A stretch of 20,593 nt of DNA from a virus: positions 1 to 20,593 of the IMG/VR virus record IMGVR_UViG_3300021375_000211. One strand, written 5' to 3'. Both the position numbers and the translations under genes were made by a program. This document shows, piece by piece, positions 1 to 8,193 of the stretch (position 1 is the stretch's first letter; every line of letters begins with the position of its first letter). The notes under the pieces were generated by a model. That model saw only the letters and a program-made list of their open reading frames with translations. It ran no database searches and was not told where the DNA came from.

Positions 1-1
1 G

Positions 2-1606
2 GAACTCAATACTCCGGCTGTTCGCAACGCCACGGCGCAACCTCCGAGTGCGGGCTTGGCAACAGAGCTTATGTTGGCGGCGCAACAAGGACCCGCTCCG
101 GATCCAAACGATGAGATATTGGCTCAAGCTCGGGCGCTTTTGTCCGATGAAGCTAATGCTCGTATTGACAGTGGAGACACGCAAGGAACGATAGCCAATG
201 CTCTGGGCCCTGATTCCCCATTATTGGACGCAAATCAACTTGCTTCCGAAGAACTAGCCGCAGCTGCGGAGGACGACGGTTTTGTTCCAGTGACCTTAAA
301 TCAGGGCACGATGGGTATGTCTGTCTTTGACTACAACCCAAAAACAGGGGCCATCCGCCCACGCGGGGGCAATGCGGAGATCATGCTAGGAGGCGGATCA
401 AAAGCAGAAGCTAACGTGCAGAAGATGGTTATAGATCAGTACAACTTCGACACGAACGTACAGCCTCAAATGGAAGCTGAACGTGTTGCCGAGGATGCGC
501 AGCAAAGGTTCGAAGAAACAGGATCTGGAGAGTTTTTAGATCTAGCAGCGAAGGCTGCGAGAGACGCTCGTGAGATTGCGGCCAAAGAACCCGTGGCTCC
601 ACCCTCTGCGGTGGATCAAGTTCTTAGTAGGACTAAACCATTTAAAGAAGTGCCCTATGCACTGGATGAGATTGAGGCTCAACAACTCCAAAAGGCGGAA
701 GCCGCAGCAAAACCCGAGGTTGTGGAAACGGAAGTCGAACCCGAAGCCGCAGCGAAACCCGCGGTTGTGGAAGTCGAAACGGAGGACGCAGATGATGAAC
801 AAGCGATTCCTGATTTAACCCCAGAACAACGAAGAGAAGCGGCGGAGAATGCGGGTAGATCTGGGCCCTCGAACCTTGAACCTATTGTAGAGATTGCTAA
901 CGATCCAGATCTAACCCCAGAGGAAAAATCAGATAAAACGTCCAATCAAATCTTTACTGGGCTCACGGGCCAAGAAGTTAACTTGTCTCCCAAAGAATCG
1001 GTCAAGGCGTATGAGAAAATGTTTAGCGAAATGCTAGGCATGAAAGACAAAGACGCTGAGAAAGAAATGTGGCACAACATGGCAATGATTGGATTTGCTA
1101 TAGCCGCGGGCGAAAGCCCCAATGCTCTGTCCAACATAGCCAACGGGCTGCTTGCGGGCACGAAGATGATGAAGCAGGATCGAGCATCCGAGCAAGCGCG
1201 TAAAGATAAAATTAACATGTTGGCATTGTCCGAGGCCAACGAGGATCGCAGACTAGAGGCGAGACTTCGAAACGCTCGAACGGTTGCAGGTATGCGGGCA
1301 ACAGGGGACGCGGTCGGAATGCGAGATTTTAAATCTCCTATCGATGCAATTCAGGCCGCAGAAACTCAAGTAGCCAAAGAAATTGATGATGGTACATTAG
1401 AACTTAAACCGGGAGAGACGGTTCAAAGTGTAGCTATAAGCCGGGTAACTCCTATTTATGAGGCTATGGGCGTTGACATGAGCAACTTTTCGTCTTTGGC
1501 TGGGGGCGGCACTCGACAATTAACAATGCAAGAAACGGAAGCAGCGGCGAAAGCGGCAGGGAAATCAGAGTTTGTATTTGGAGGACAACGGTATCCCGTT
1601 CGTTAG
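2..1606 (+). CDS. Partial acidic phage protein, probably virion-associated (5' end outside window)
   Basis: The frame is open from the first bases of the window with no stop, so this gene is cut at its 5' end; the TTG at 56 is only the first possible start inside the window. Visible protein: an acidic, Ala/Glu/Pro-rich first half, with a 15-residue imperfect tandem repeat (EAAAKPEVVETEVEP, then EAAAKPAVVEVETED) around bases 695-785. The more folded-looking second half holds a hydrophobic helix (MAMIGFAIAAGESPNALSNI, about base 1078-1137) and charged, probably coiled-coil helices after it. It lies 15 bp upstream of the 1374-residue virion-type gene on the same strand, which suggests a late structural operon. 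I do not recognise a family. Role in the virion is inferred from position and low-complexity composition only. Confidence 0.75.
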   Translation, partial: ELNTPAVRNATAQPPSAGLATELMLAAQQGPAPDPNDEILAQARALLSDEANARIDSGDTQGTIANALGPDSPLLDANQLASEELAAAAEDDGFVPVTLNQGTMGMSVFDYNPKTGAIRPRGGNAEIMLGGGSKAEANVQKMVIDQYNFDTNVQPQMEAERVAEDAQQRFEETGSGEFLDLAAKAARDAREIAAKEPVAPPSAVDQVLSRTKPFKEVPYALDEIEAQQLQKAEAAAKPEVVETEVEPEAAAKPAVVEVETEDADDEQAIPDLTPEQRREAAENAGRSGPSNLEPIVEIANDPDLTPEEKSDKTSNQIFTGLTGQEVNLSPKESVKAYEKMFSEMLGMKDKDAEKEMWHNMAMIGFAIAAGESPNALSNIANGLLAGTKMMKQDRASEQARKDKINMLALSEANEDRRLEARLRNARTVAGMRATGDAVGMRDFKSPIDAIQAAETQVAKEIDDGTLELKPGETVQSVAISRVTPIYEAMGVDMSNFSSLAGGGTRQLTMQETEAAAKAAGKSEFVFGGQRYPVR

Positions 1607-1621
1607 TAGAGAGGAAAAACA

Positions 1622-4600
1622 ATGGCCGAAGAATACATTCCTCCGGAACCGCTAGGACCAGTAAACGAATACATTCCTCCGGAACCTTTAGGACCTATAG
1701 ACGAAGAGTCGGATCAAACGGTCATCGGGTCGATAGCCCGTGGCGCTGGTGCGGGTATCGTAAACATCGGTCAAGGTTTGACAGAACTTGGAGCGGCGGG
1801 TCTAGCGTCTGCTGATCTAATAGAAGACGGGGCCCAACAGAAAGTCACCGAAACCTTTGAGGGCGTGAAGGACAGTCTGGGCCTAGTGCCAGAACGCTCC
1901 GCAGGTAAAGTCGCAGAAGTTATTACGACATACGCAACCCCTGGGTTAGGGGTGTTTAGTCTTGTTTCCAAAGCGGACAAGGCCCGTAAAGCTTTGCAAT
2001 CAGGGACCGCGATTCCCGCTGCTCGAACATGGTTCGGTAAGGCCGCGCAATCGTTTGGAAGAACTGCACCCAAAGCTTTGACCCAAACAAGAGCGGGTCG
2101 CGCTGCTCTGACCACGGCGGGGACAGGCATAGCAGATGTGTTGGTGTCTCCTAGCACCATGACCACCTTGGCAGATAGCTGGGACGCTATGCCAGATCTT
2201 ATGAGAACAGAAGATGAGTTCGGTCTAACGGGAAAGGAGCTCGCAGCGGTACGGCTGAGAAACAAGTTCCGGCTTGGTATAGAAGGCGCGGGCTTTAACC
2301 TTGCAGGGGAAGTTGTGCTGCCTGTAGCGGGGGCCGTGATTCAAGGCATTGGCCGCACAGAATTATCTGGCGTTCCGACTTTGGCTCGTGGCCTGTCGGC
2401 TGGAATGAATTACTTAGGGGATAAAGCAAAAGGTTTGTTTCCTAAATCTGCGGACTTTTTAAAGAAGAACTTTACCGCGGATGGGCTGGCACCCAACGAA
2501 ATAACCACCGCTGTTCGTACCGCGGAAGGCATGACCGAGGCTCAAGAAGCAGCGGCATCTAAACTTTTACGCGAGTATGAGTCTGCAATCAGCAAAGCTA
2601 TTCGCCTGCAACGTCTTACAGGTCGGGGCAAGTCCGCCACGCAACGAGCGTACAACGACACGATGGACTTTCTCACAGGCAACATGAGTAAGGATGACTT
2701 TACTAAGGTTTATGGTGCCAAGGCCCGGACTGCTGTGGATAACATGCGCAGTAAGATCGATGATCTAAGCGTAGAGTTTGAAACCTCTGTTCGCTCTGCT
2801 CCAAACCTTGATCCTGCCCGACAGGATGAACTCTTACAGCAGTTCCAGAACAATCAGGGGACATACATCCGACGGCTGTACGAGCTACACTTGGACCCAA
2901 AGAAGTTTCAAGACGTAAACCCAGCGTCCATGCCTCAGTACAAAGAGGCCAAGCAACAAATTATAAATGTCATCCAAACTCGGACCCCGACCATTGATAC
3001 TCAGACCGCGGACCAACAAGCCACGCAGTTTATCAACGACATATTTAACAAGTCTTCAGTCAACTCCTTTGGTTTGACGCCGGAGGCGGCAGCTAGACAG
3101 GCTGGTTCTGGGGTGGCGAAAGGCGCGAAGGAAGTGGTAGGGCGTACCTCGCTGTTTAAGTTGGCAGACGGAATGTTAAAAGATCGGTCGGCGTTCTTGG
3201 AACAAGCTCCTGTGCTGCGGGAAATGATGGGCGAGGTTCGTAATCCAAAGGAGGCGTTCCTACGCACAGTGGACAACATGTCTACTACGATGGCCTCGCA
3301 AAGATTGTTTGACTCGATCAGCAACACCGCACAGTCGGCCTCGACCCCAGGGCAGGTTCAGTTCTTTGACGAGGCCGTTCAAAAGATGAACGCAGGCGGT
3401 CGGCCCTTTGCCATCAACGGAAACAACCTGACTGATGATCAGGTCAAAGTTCTTACGGAAGAGTTGAACTATACCAAGATGGGTGAGTTTGATTCGGAGA
3501 ACGTGTTTGGTGGCAAGTATGGATCTTTGTCTGGCAACTACGTTCCGACCGAGATTGCTAATAGTTTGACTACACCAAGTCGATCACAGTCTTTTGTGCA
3601 GGATGCCCTTGCTGTATCCTTGCAACTCAAGGGTCTGTCCCAGATGACGAAGACGGTTCTTAATCCGTTGTCACAGGTTCGTAACTTCTTGTCGAACACC
3701 TTTGTTGTGGGGGCAAACGGATTGCTTGGCCGCAACATGGGCATCTTTGAGAGCGGGCAAGTGCTGGTAGCTAACGCGGTGGACAGCCCAGAACAGTTCC
3801 GGTTGCTCAAGGCTATGCAAGACGAAGGCGCCATCGGTCAGAACATCCAACTCAACGAACTTAAAAAGTTGATGCAGGAGCAGACTGAAGAAGGTGTATC
3901 CTCTCTTCTTACTAAAGGCGGCAGTTTAGTTCGCAAGACCCCTGTCATTGGCACTGGGGTAAAGTTTATGGAAAAAACTTACCAGTTAGGTGACGACTAT
4001 TGGAAGGTGGTGGGTGCTCTTGGCGAGAAAGCTCGCTATGGCGCGGCAATGCGCAAGGCTGGTATTGACATAGAGAATGTTGACCCATTGATTCAAGATG
4101 CGTTCCAGCAAGCTGGGTTAGCGCAGCGGAGTACGTCTATCGCAGGCACAGACTTTGGCAACATGCTGGCAACAGACTTGGTCAAGCAGACCATGCCTAC
4201 ATATTCTATGGTTCCTGAAGTCATTAAATCCCTACGTCGAATCCCTGTTATGGGTAACTTTATGGCGTTCCCTGCGGAGATCATTCGTACTTCTGGCAAC
4301 ATTGTAAACCGAGCGGTCAAGGAACTAGGGTTTAAGGCTACCCCTGAAATGATTCAAGCCATGGGTGAACAGCAAGCTAGAGCGTTCGCTCGTCAGGTGC
4401 GTGGCATTGGGGCCGAGCGTCTTACGGGTTATATCTCTATGGCTACGGTTGCACCTGTTGCAATGCGGGATGCAGCGCATAACATCTTGGGCATTACAGA
4501 AGCAGAAGAGGATCTTCTGGAAAAGAACAAGCCGTTCTGGTCTGTTGGTAACACGATGATGTTCTTGGAGAAACCAGACGAGGACCTGAACGCAGAGGTT

Positions 4601-5746
4601 GTCGATCTGTCATACATGCTTCCTTATGAGTTTATGCTGGCTCCTGCACGAGCCGCTGCGGAAGTCTACCAACAGAAGGGTGAGATCGGGGCCAACGAGG
4701 CAGAGCAAATTGGTTTCGCTGCGATTGAAGCGTTCAAGAAGTTTTCGGAGCCGTTTGCATCAGAGGCTTTGGCAACGGAACGTCTTGTTGATGTTACTCT
4801 CCGAGACGGTAAGACCCAGACTGGCGCCGAGATCTATGAGCCCGGTGAACTTTGGGGGGACAAACTATCTAAGTCCTTGGTCCATGTAGCAGGGGCCTTT
4901 GTCCCTGGGATCGTGGAGCAGGCTTACACCGTCAAAGGTGGTGAGATTGTTTCTGGCAGATTAAACCGCGCAATCACAGGTGAGCCCGGAAAGACTGGTG
5001 ATCCATTTACGGTGGCGGAAGAAGCGGGCACCATGCTTACGGGTCTTCGTCCCTTGAAGATTAACATTGGTCGAAGCTTGGGATACGATGCTGGTGCATA
5101 CTCCGCGGACAGGTCCAGTGCGGTTCAGATCTTTACGAAGGTTGCGGACGACAACGACGCTACAGTAGAAAGCATTCTGGATGCGTATGTTCAAGCAAAC
5201 ACGGCAAAACGTCGGCATCAAGCTGTCTTAAAAAGTAAAATAGATGCTGCAATGGACGCAGGTATGAGCCGAGCACAGATTAAACAAGCATTCAAGAACA
5301 CGGGTGTTTCAAACTCAGAGCTTAATAAAATTCTACAGAACAAGTTTGAGCCAATAAAAGTCAGTCGGTCATTGATTAGGGAGGTCGCCCGAGAGGTGAA
5401 CGTCAAAAAAGAAAACAGGATTCTTCAACGCGTTCCTAAAAAAGAGATAAATGAAGTTCGTAGATCTCTAATGAACACTGAGATAGTCGGGACTCAACAA
5501 CCTACTTATGTTCCTCCGGAGCCCTTGGGTCCCGTGGTTTCTCAACCCGTGGTCCCACAACCTCAACCTAGTGAAACCTTTGTAGGGCAAGCGACGGATA
5601 CGATTAGCGGATTAGCGGATCGAGCAACGACTGGCGCAACAAGCTTATTGCAGCGAGCTCAGTCTCTGGCTCCGTCAGTCTTGGGCAGTGATCCGGCGGC
5701 GCAAGCTGCTAACGAAGAAATCCTACGCCGCCAACAACGTCAGTAA
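1622..5746 (+). CDS. Very large phage virion protein (1374 aa), probable internal/ejection protein
   Basis: ATG at 1622 is preceded by a GAGGAAA ribosome binding site (about 1611-1617). The protein is long, helical and Ala/Gln-rich. Gly/Ala-rich apolar stretches lie near residues 38-62 (ARGAGAGIVNIGQGL), 220-240 (LAGEVVLPVAGAVIQGIG), about 690-710 and about 940-955. This is the sort of composition seen in podovirus internal core or ejection proteins. I see no lysozyme, protease or polymerase motif. An unusual motif, YIPPEPLGP, occurs twice at the N terminus (Y5 and Y17, a 12-residue period) and once as YVPPEPLGP near the C terminus (Y1296). The C-terminal ~150 residues are basic then Gln/Pro/Ala-rich. 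It ends by overlapping the last gene of the opposing replication operon by 7 bp. The virion/ejection assignment is inference from size, composition and position. Confidence 0.75.
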   Translation: MAEEYIPPEPLGPVNEYIPPEPLGPIDEESDQTVIGSIARGAGAGIVNIGQGLTELGAAGLASADLIEDGAQQKVTETFEGVKDSLGLVPERSAGKVAEVITTYATPGLGVFSLVSKADKARKALQSGTAIPAARTWFGKAAQSFGRTAPKALTQTRAGRAALTTAGTGIADVLVSPSTMTTLADSWDAMPDLMRTEDEFGLTGKELAAVRLRNKFRLGIEGAGFNLAGEVVLPVAGAVIQGIGRTELSGVPTLARGLSAGMNYLGDKAKGLFPKSADFLKKNFTADGLAPNEITTAVRTAEGMTEAQEAAASKLLREYESAISKAIRLQRLTGRGKSATQRAYNDTMDFLTGNMSKDDFTKVYGAKARTAVDNMRSKIDDLSVEFETSVRSAPNLDPARQDELLQQFQNNQGTYIRRLYELHLDPKKFQDVNPASMPQYKEAKQQIINVIQTRTPTIDTQTADQQATQFINDIFNKSSVNSFGLTPEAAARQAGSGVAKGAKEVVGRTSLFKLADGMLKDRSAFLEQAPVLREMMGEVRNPKEAFLRTVDNMSTTMASQRLFDSISNTAQSASTPGQVQFFDEAVQKMNAGGRPFAINGNNLTDDQVKVLTEELNYTKMGEFDSENVFGGKYGSLSGNYVPTEIANSLTTPSRSQSFVQDALAVSLQLKGLSQMTKTVLNPLSQVRNFLSNTFVVGANGLLGRNMGIFESGQVLVANAVDSPEQFRLLKAMQDEGAIGQNIQLNELKKLMQEQTEEGVSSLLTKGGSLVRKTPVIGTGVKFMEKTYQLGDDYWKVVGALGEKARYGAAMRKAGIDIENVDPLIQDAFQQAGLAQRSTSIAGTDFGNMLATDLVKQTMPTYSMVPEVIKSLRRIPVMGNFMAFPAEIIRTSGNIVNRAVKELGFKATPEMIQAMGEQQARAFARQVRGIGAERLTGYISMATVAPVAMRDAAHNILGITEAEEDLLEKNKPFWSVGNTMMFLEKPDEDLNAEVVDLSYMLPYEFMLAPARAAAEVYQQKGEIGANEAEQIGFAAIEAFKKFSEPFASEALATERLVDVTLRDGKTQTGAEIYEPGELWGDKLSKSLVHVAGAFVPGIVEQAYTVKGGEIVSGRLNRAITGEPGKTGDPFTVAEEAGTMLTGLRPLKINIGRSLGYDAGAYSADRSSAVQIFTKVADDNDATVESILDAYVQANTAKRRHQAVLKSKIDAAMDAGMSRAQIKQAFKNTGVSNSELNKILQNKFEPIKVSRSLIREVAREVNVKKENRILQRVPKKEINEVRRSLMNTEIVGTQQPTYVPPEPLGPVVSQPVVPQPQPSETFVGQATDTISGLADRATTGATSLLQRAQSLAPSVLGSDPAAQAANEEILRRQQRQ
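1631..1702 (+). repeat. Two tandem 36-bp repeats encoding EYIPPEPLGP
   Basis: Codons 4-13 and 16-25 of the 1374-residue protein encode the same decapeptide. The first 20 bases of each copy (starting at 1631 and at 1667) are identical at DNA level. A third, diverged copy (YVPPEPLGP) lies at 5507-5533 in the same gene. This suggests a short linear docking motif present at both protein ends. Confidence 0.8.
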
Positions 5747-5946
5747 GCTTCGACGGTTACCTTAACACCGTTGCCGCCAAACAACCGTACCAGTTCATCG
5801 GCTGAAGACTCTACTTCTTTGAGAATCTCTTCGTCGTCGGTCAAGGCGGCTAGGTTCAGCGCCTCTCCTACGAAGTCCATCAACGCGTGAACCTGTAACG
5901 GGTGCATTTGTTTCAGTCCTAGTGTCGGCATGTCATCTTCAATCAT
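5740..5946 (-). CDS. Small acidic hypothetical protein, last gene of replication operon
   Basis: A 68-residue acidic, mostly helical protein (MIEDDMPTLGLKQMHPLQVH...). I chose the ATG at 5946 rather than the upstream TTG at 5961. It overlaps the TGA of the DNA polymerase as ATGA and has GGGGAG seven bases upstream, inside the last polymerase codons, which is classic translational coupling. The middle (EALNLAALTDDEEILKEVE) looks like a helical hairpin. It is the last gene of the minus-strand replication operon, and its stop lies inside the end of the opposing structural gene. No family recognised. Confidence 0.75.
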   Translation of the reverse strand: MIEDDMPTLGLKQMHPLQVHALMDFVGEALNLAALTDDEEILKEVESSADELVRLFGGNGVKVTVEAY

Positions 5947-7853
5947 TCGATTTCTCCCCAATCATCTTTAATATCTACGTCAATTTTAGAAGGGACCTTG
6001 AGCGGTATACCTGTTTCCATGATGTCTTTTATCTTAGCAGCCTGTTCTTGGCTCTCTATGTTAAAGCATAACTCATCATGAACCGTGAGCATAGGAGTAA
6101 GTCCCTCGTTGTAACAATCAAGCATCGCCTGTTTTGTTTGGTCGGCTGCTGATCCCTGGATCAAACGGTTGAGCGCCTTGTAAGTAAACGCTCGTTTGAT
6201 GTCCGATCCGTACTCCTTCTGTGCATCGTCGTGAGACATGGCTTTGCCCACTCCGAACTTCTTAGGCTCCCACAAGGGAAACCTGCACTTACGGCCTAGC
6301 AGAGTGCGTATATGACCGTTCTGGTCAGCCCTCTTGGTTGCCATGTCCGCAAGCTGCTTAACAAACGGAACCTTACTGCGGTGCCGCTTGATTAAATCCT
6401 TGGCGTCGTCCGAAGCAATGCCTAGCTGATCGGCCAGTTTGGCTACGCCCATGCCGTACATAATCCCCAGGTTCACAGTCTTGGCTTGCTTACGCGTGAT
6501 CCCAGCAAGGTCCGCCACCATCTGGTGCAAATCAACATCGCCACTGTTGAACTCATCCACCACATCATCCACCACATGACTGCGTAACTCAGATGGAACG
6601 CTCGCTGCGAAGTGAACCAAGAGCCTCGGTTCTTGGCTTGAGTAGTCGAACGATCCCCATTTCATCCCCTCTTCTGGAATAAACAATCCGCGGATCATCT
6701 TCTTGATGTCCGGATCACGAGCAGGAATCTGCTGTAGATTAGGGTTGGATGACGAAAACCTACCCGTAACCGTGCCGCCCTCATCCCTACGGGTAGAGTG
6801 GAGCTCCGTATGAATACGTCCATTATGCTCGTGGCGCAGAATGCTATCAATAAACGTAGCGTCTGCCTTGTCAAACTCACGCAGCTTAACCAGTGATTGG
6901 CATATCTCAGCCGGGTGATCGTTCAGAAATGACTTGGTAAAGGACGGCGCACCTTTCTCCGTGGTAAGGTATTCCATACCTAGCTTGTCAAACATCTTCT
7001 GGATCGAAGCGGATGCCCAGATGTCCACTTCCATCCCCGCTTCTTTCTCAATCTTAGTTCTCAAGAGTTTCGACTGCTTACGAATCAGCTTCTTGTTTTG
7101 CTCTGCCTTGTCCAGATCAACGCGCACACCGTTGGTACGCATGTCCAACATGCAGGGTATCAACCCGTTCTCAATGTCCCAGATGTGCCAGAGTTCTTCT
7201 TCCTCTAACCGTGCCTTTAATGCGTCCCACAGTTTGAGCGTAGCAACCGCGTCCTGCTCGGCGTAGGCCCCCACATATTTGGGCGGAAGCTTGTACATCC
7301 CTGACTTAGGATCAACGCCCCACTCCTTGGCCGCTGCTTGCAGAAGCCGTTCGTTCTTACGCATGGACACAAAGTCCCGAGCCATGGAATCAAGACCAAA
7401 GGACCAACGGTTTTCATCCACCAGTGCCCCTGAGATCATCGTGTCGATAATCCTACCCTTGATTTCTATGCCCTCGGCTCTCAGCCAACCCGCATCGTAG
7501 ATTGCGTTGTGCATAATCACGTTCATGTCAGGCACAGACATCTGTTTCTTGAGCCACCGCAGGGTAAACTTGGGGTCTAGGTTGTGAGCGTTCTCGTGCC
7601 GGATAGGAAAATATCCTTGGTATTCTCCCGCTGCCACCGCAATACCTATGATGTGGCCGTCCTTACGGGCCCACCCTGGGCCAAGAGTCTTGATGTTGGG
7701 ATCATAGGTTTCCAAATCCACGGCCACATTCTTGTACCCTGTTAGGTCAGGATAGTCCGGAGGAATGTTCCAGTCAGCATCTATCAGATTCAACTCGTTC
7801 TTAATCTGGTGGTGCAACGCACTGCCAAAGAGATTATCTTGCATTCTTTTCAC
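5943..7853 (-). CDS. polA: Family A DNA polymerase with 3'-5' exonuclease domain
   Basis: Replicative phage DNA polymerase of the Pol I family, 636 aa, without a 5'-3' exonuclease domain. The proofreading exonuclease motifs are all present: Exo I VAVDLETYD (D46, E48), Exo II HNAIYD (N116, D120) and Exo III YAEQD (Y197, D201). The polymerase domain shows TGRFSSSNPNLQQIP (363-377), motif A GSFDYSSQEPR (catalytic D403), motif B RKQAKTVNLGIMYG (R454, K458, L462, Y466) and motif C VHDE (D593). The residue equivalent to E. coli Phe762 is Leu462. The GTG at 7853 overlaps the upstream gene by 20 bp. The ATG at 7844 is an equally possible start; AAAGGA upstream fits neither perfectly. The gene sits in an operon with the helicase and primase and is coupled to the next gene by ATGA. 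Family and catalytic activities are certain; exact start is not. Confidence 0.97.
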   Translation of the reverse strand: MKRMQDNLFGSALHHQIKNELNLIDADWNIPPDYPDLTGYKNVAVDLETYDPNIKTLGPGWARKDGHIIGIAVAAGEYQGYFPIRHENAHNLDPKFTLRWLKKQMSVPDMNVIMHNAIYDAGWLRAEGIEIKGRIIDTMISGALVDENRWSFGLDSMARDFVSMRKNERLLQAAAKEWGVDPKSGMYKLPPKYVGAYAEQDAVATLKLWDALKARLEEEELWHIWDIENGLIPCMLDMRTNGVRVDLDKAEQNKKLIRKQSKLLRTKIEKEAGMEVDIWASASIQKMFDKLGMEYLTTEKGAPSFTKSFLNDHPAEICQSLVKLREFDKADATFIDSILRHEHNGRIHTELHSTRRDEGGTVTGRFSSSNPNLQQIPARDPDIKKMIRGLFIPEEGMKWGSFDYSSQEPRLLVHFAASVPSELRSHVVDDVVDEFNSGDVDLHQMVADLAGITRKQAKTVNLGIMYGMGVAKLADQLGIASDDAKDLIKRHRSKVPFVKQLADMATKRADQNGHIRTLLGRKCRFPLWEPKKFGVGKAMSHDDAQKEYGSDIKRAFTYKALNRLIQGSAADQTKQAMLDCYNEGLTPMLTVHDELCFNIESQEQAAKIKDIMETGIPLKVPSKIDVDIKDDWGEIE

Positions 7854-8193
7854 GCATCCTTTGGATGATTTCTTTGTGCCGAGGTAATAAAAGAGACGGT
7901 ACGTCTTTCTTATCCCGGTCTATGTGCTCCGAGCCCAAGGCACTATACCCGGCCTTGTCCACCCAAGAATCCTCGTGGTCGATGTTCTCAACCAAACGCG
8001 CACTCTTTACCCAGTCCATCATCAACGCGACATGCGCAGCGGTTACATGGCCGTGACTCTTTAACGCTCCGCTGATAATAATGTTCCACCCCTCCGCAAT
8101 CCTGCCATGATTGTGGTACGCATCACCGTAATCCTTGGCCCTCTGACCGTTGATCAACTCTTTGGCTTTGTCTAAGACTTCATCTCGTTTCAT
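7834..8193 (-). CDS. DUF6378-like phage protein, possible nucleotide-metabolism enzyme
   Basis: A 119-residue protein. It has the pattern R-x-K-D-Y-G-D near residues 18-23, then H-x-R-I-A-x-x-W, V-A-L-M-M-D-W-V-K-x-A-R (about 55-66), and D-x-W-x-D-K-A-G-Y-S-A-L (about 75-86). From memory this matches a group of small phage proteins filed as DUF6378, which look like all-alpha MazG-type nucleotide pyrophosphohydrolases; the enzymatic role is not demonstrated. Its ATG overlaps the helicase TGA as ATGA, and its 3' end overlaps the polymerase start. It is thus translated between helicase and polymerase. A role in trimming the nucleotide pool during phage replication would fit but is inference. Confidence 0.75.
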   Translation of the reverse strand: MKRDEVLDKAKELINGQRAKDYGDAYHNHGRIAEGWNIIISGALKSHGHVTAAHVALMMDWVKSARLVENIDHEDSWVDKAGYSALGSEHIDRDKKDVPSLLLPRHKEIIQRMREKNAR

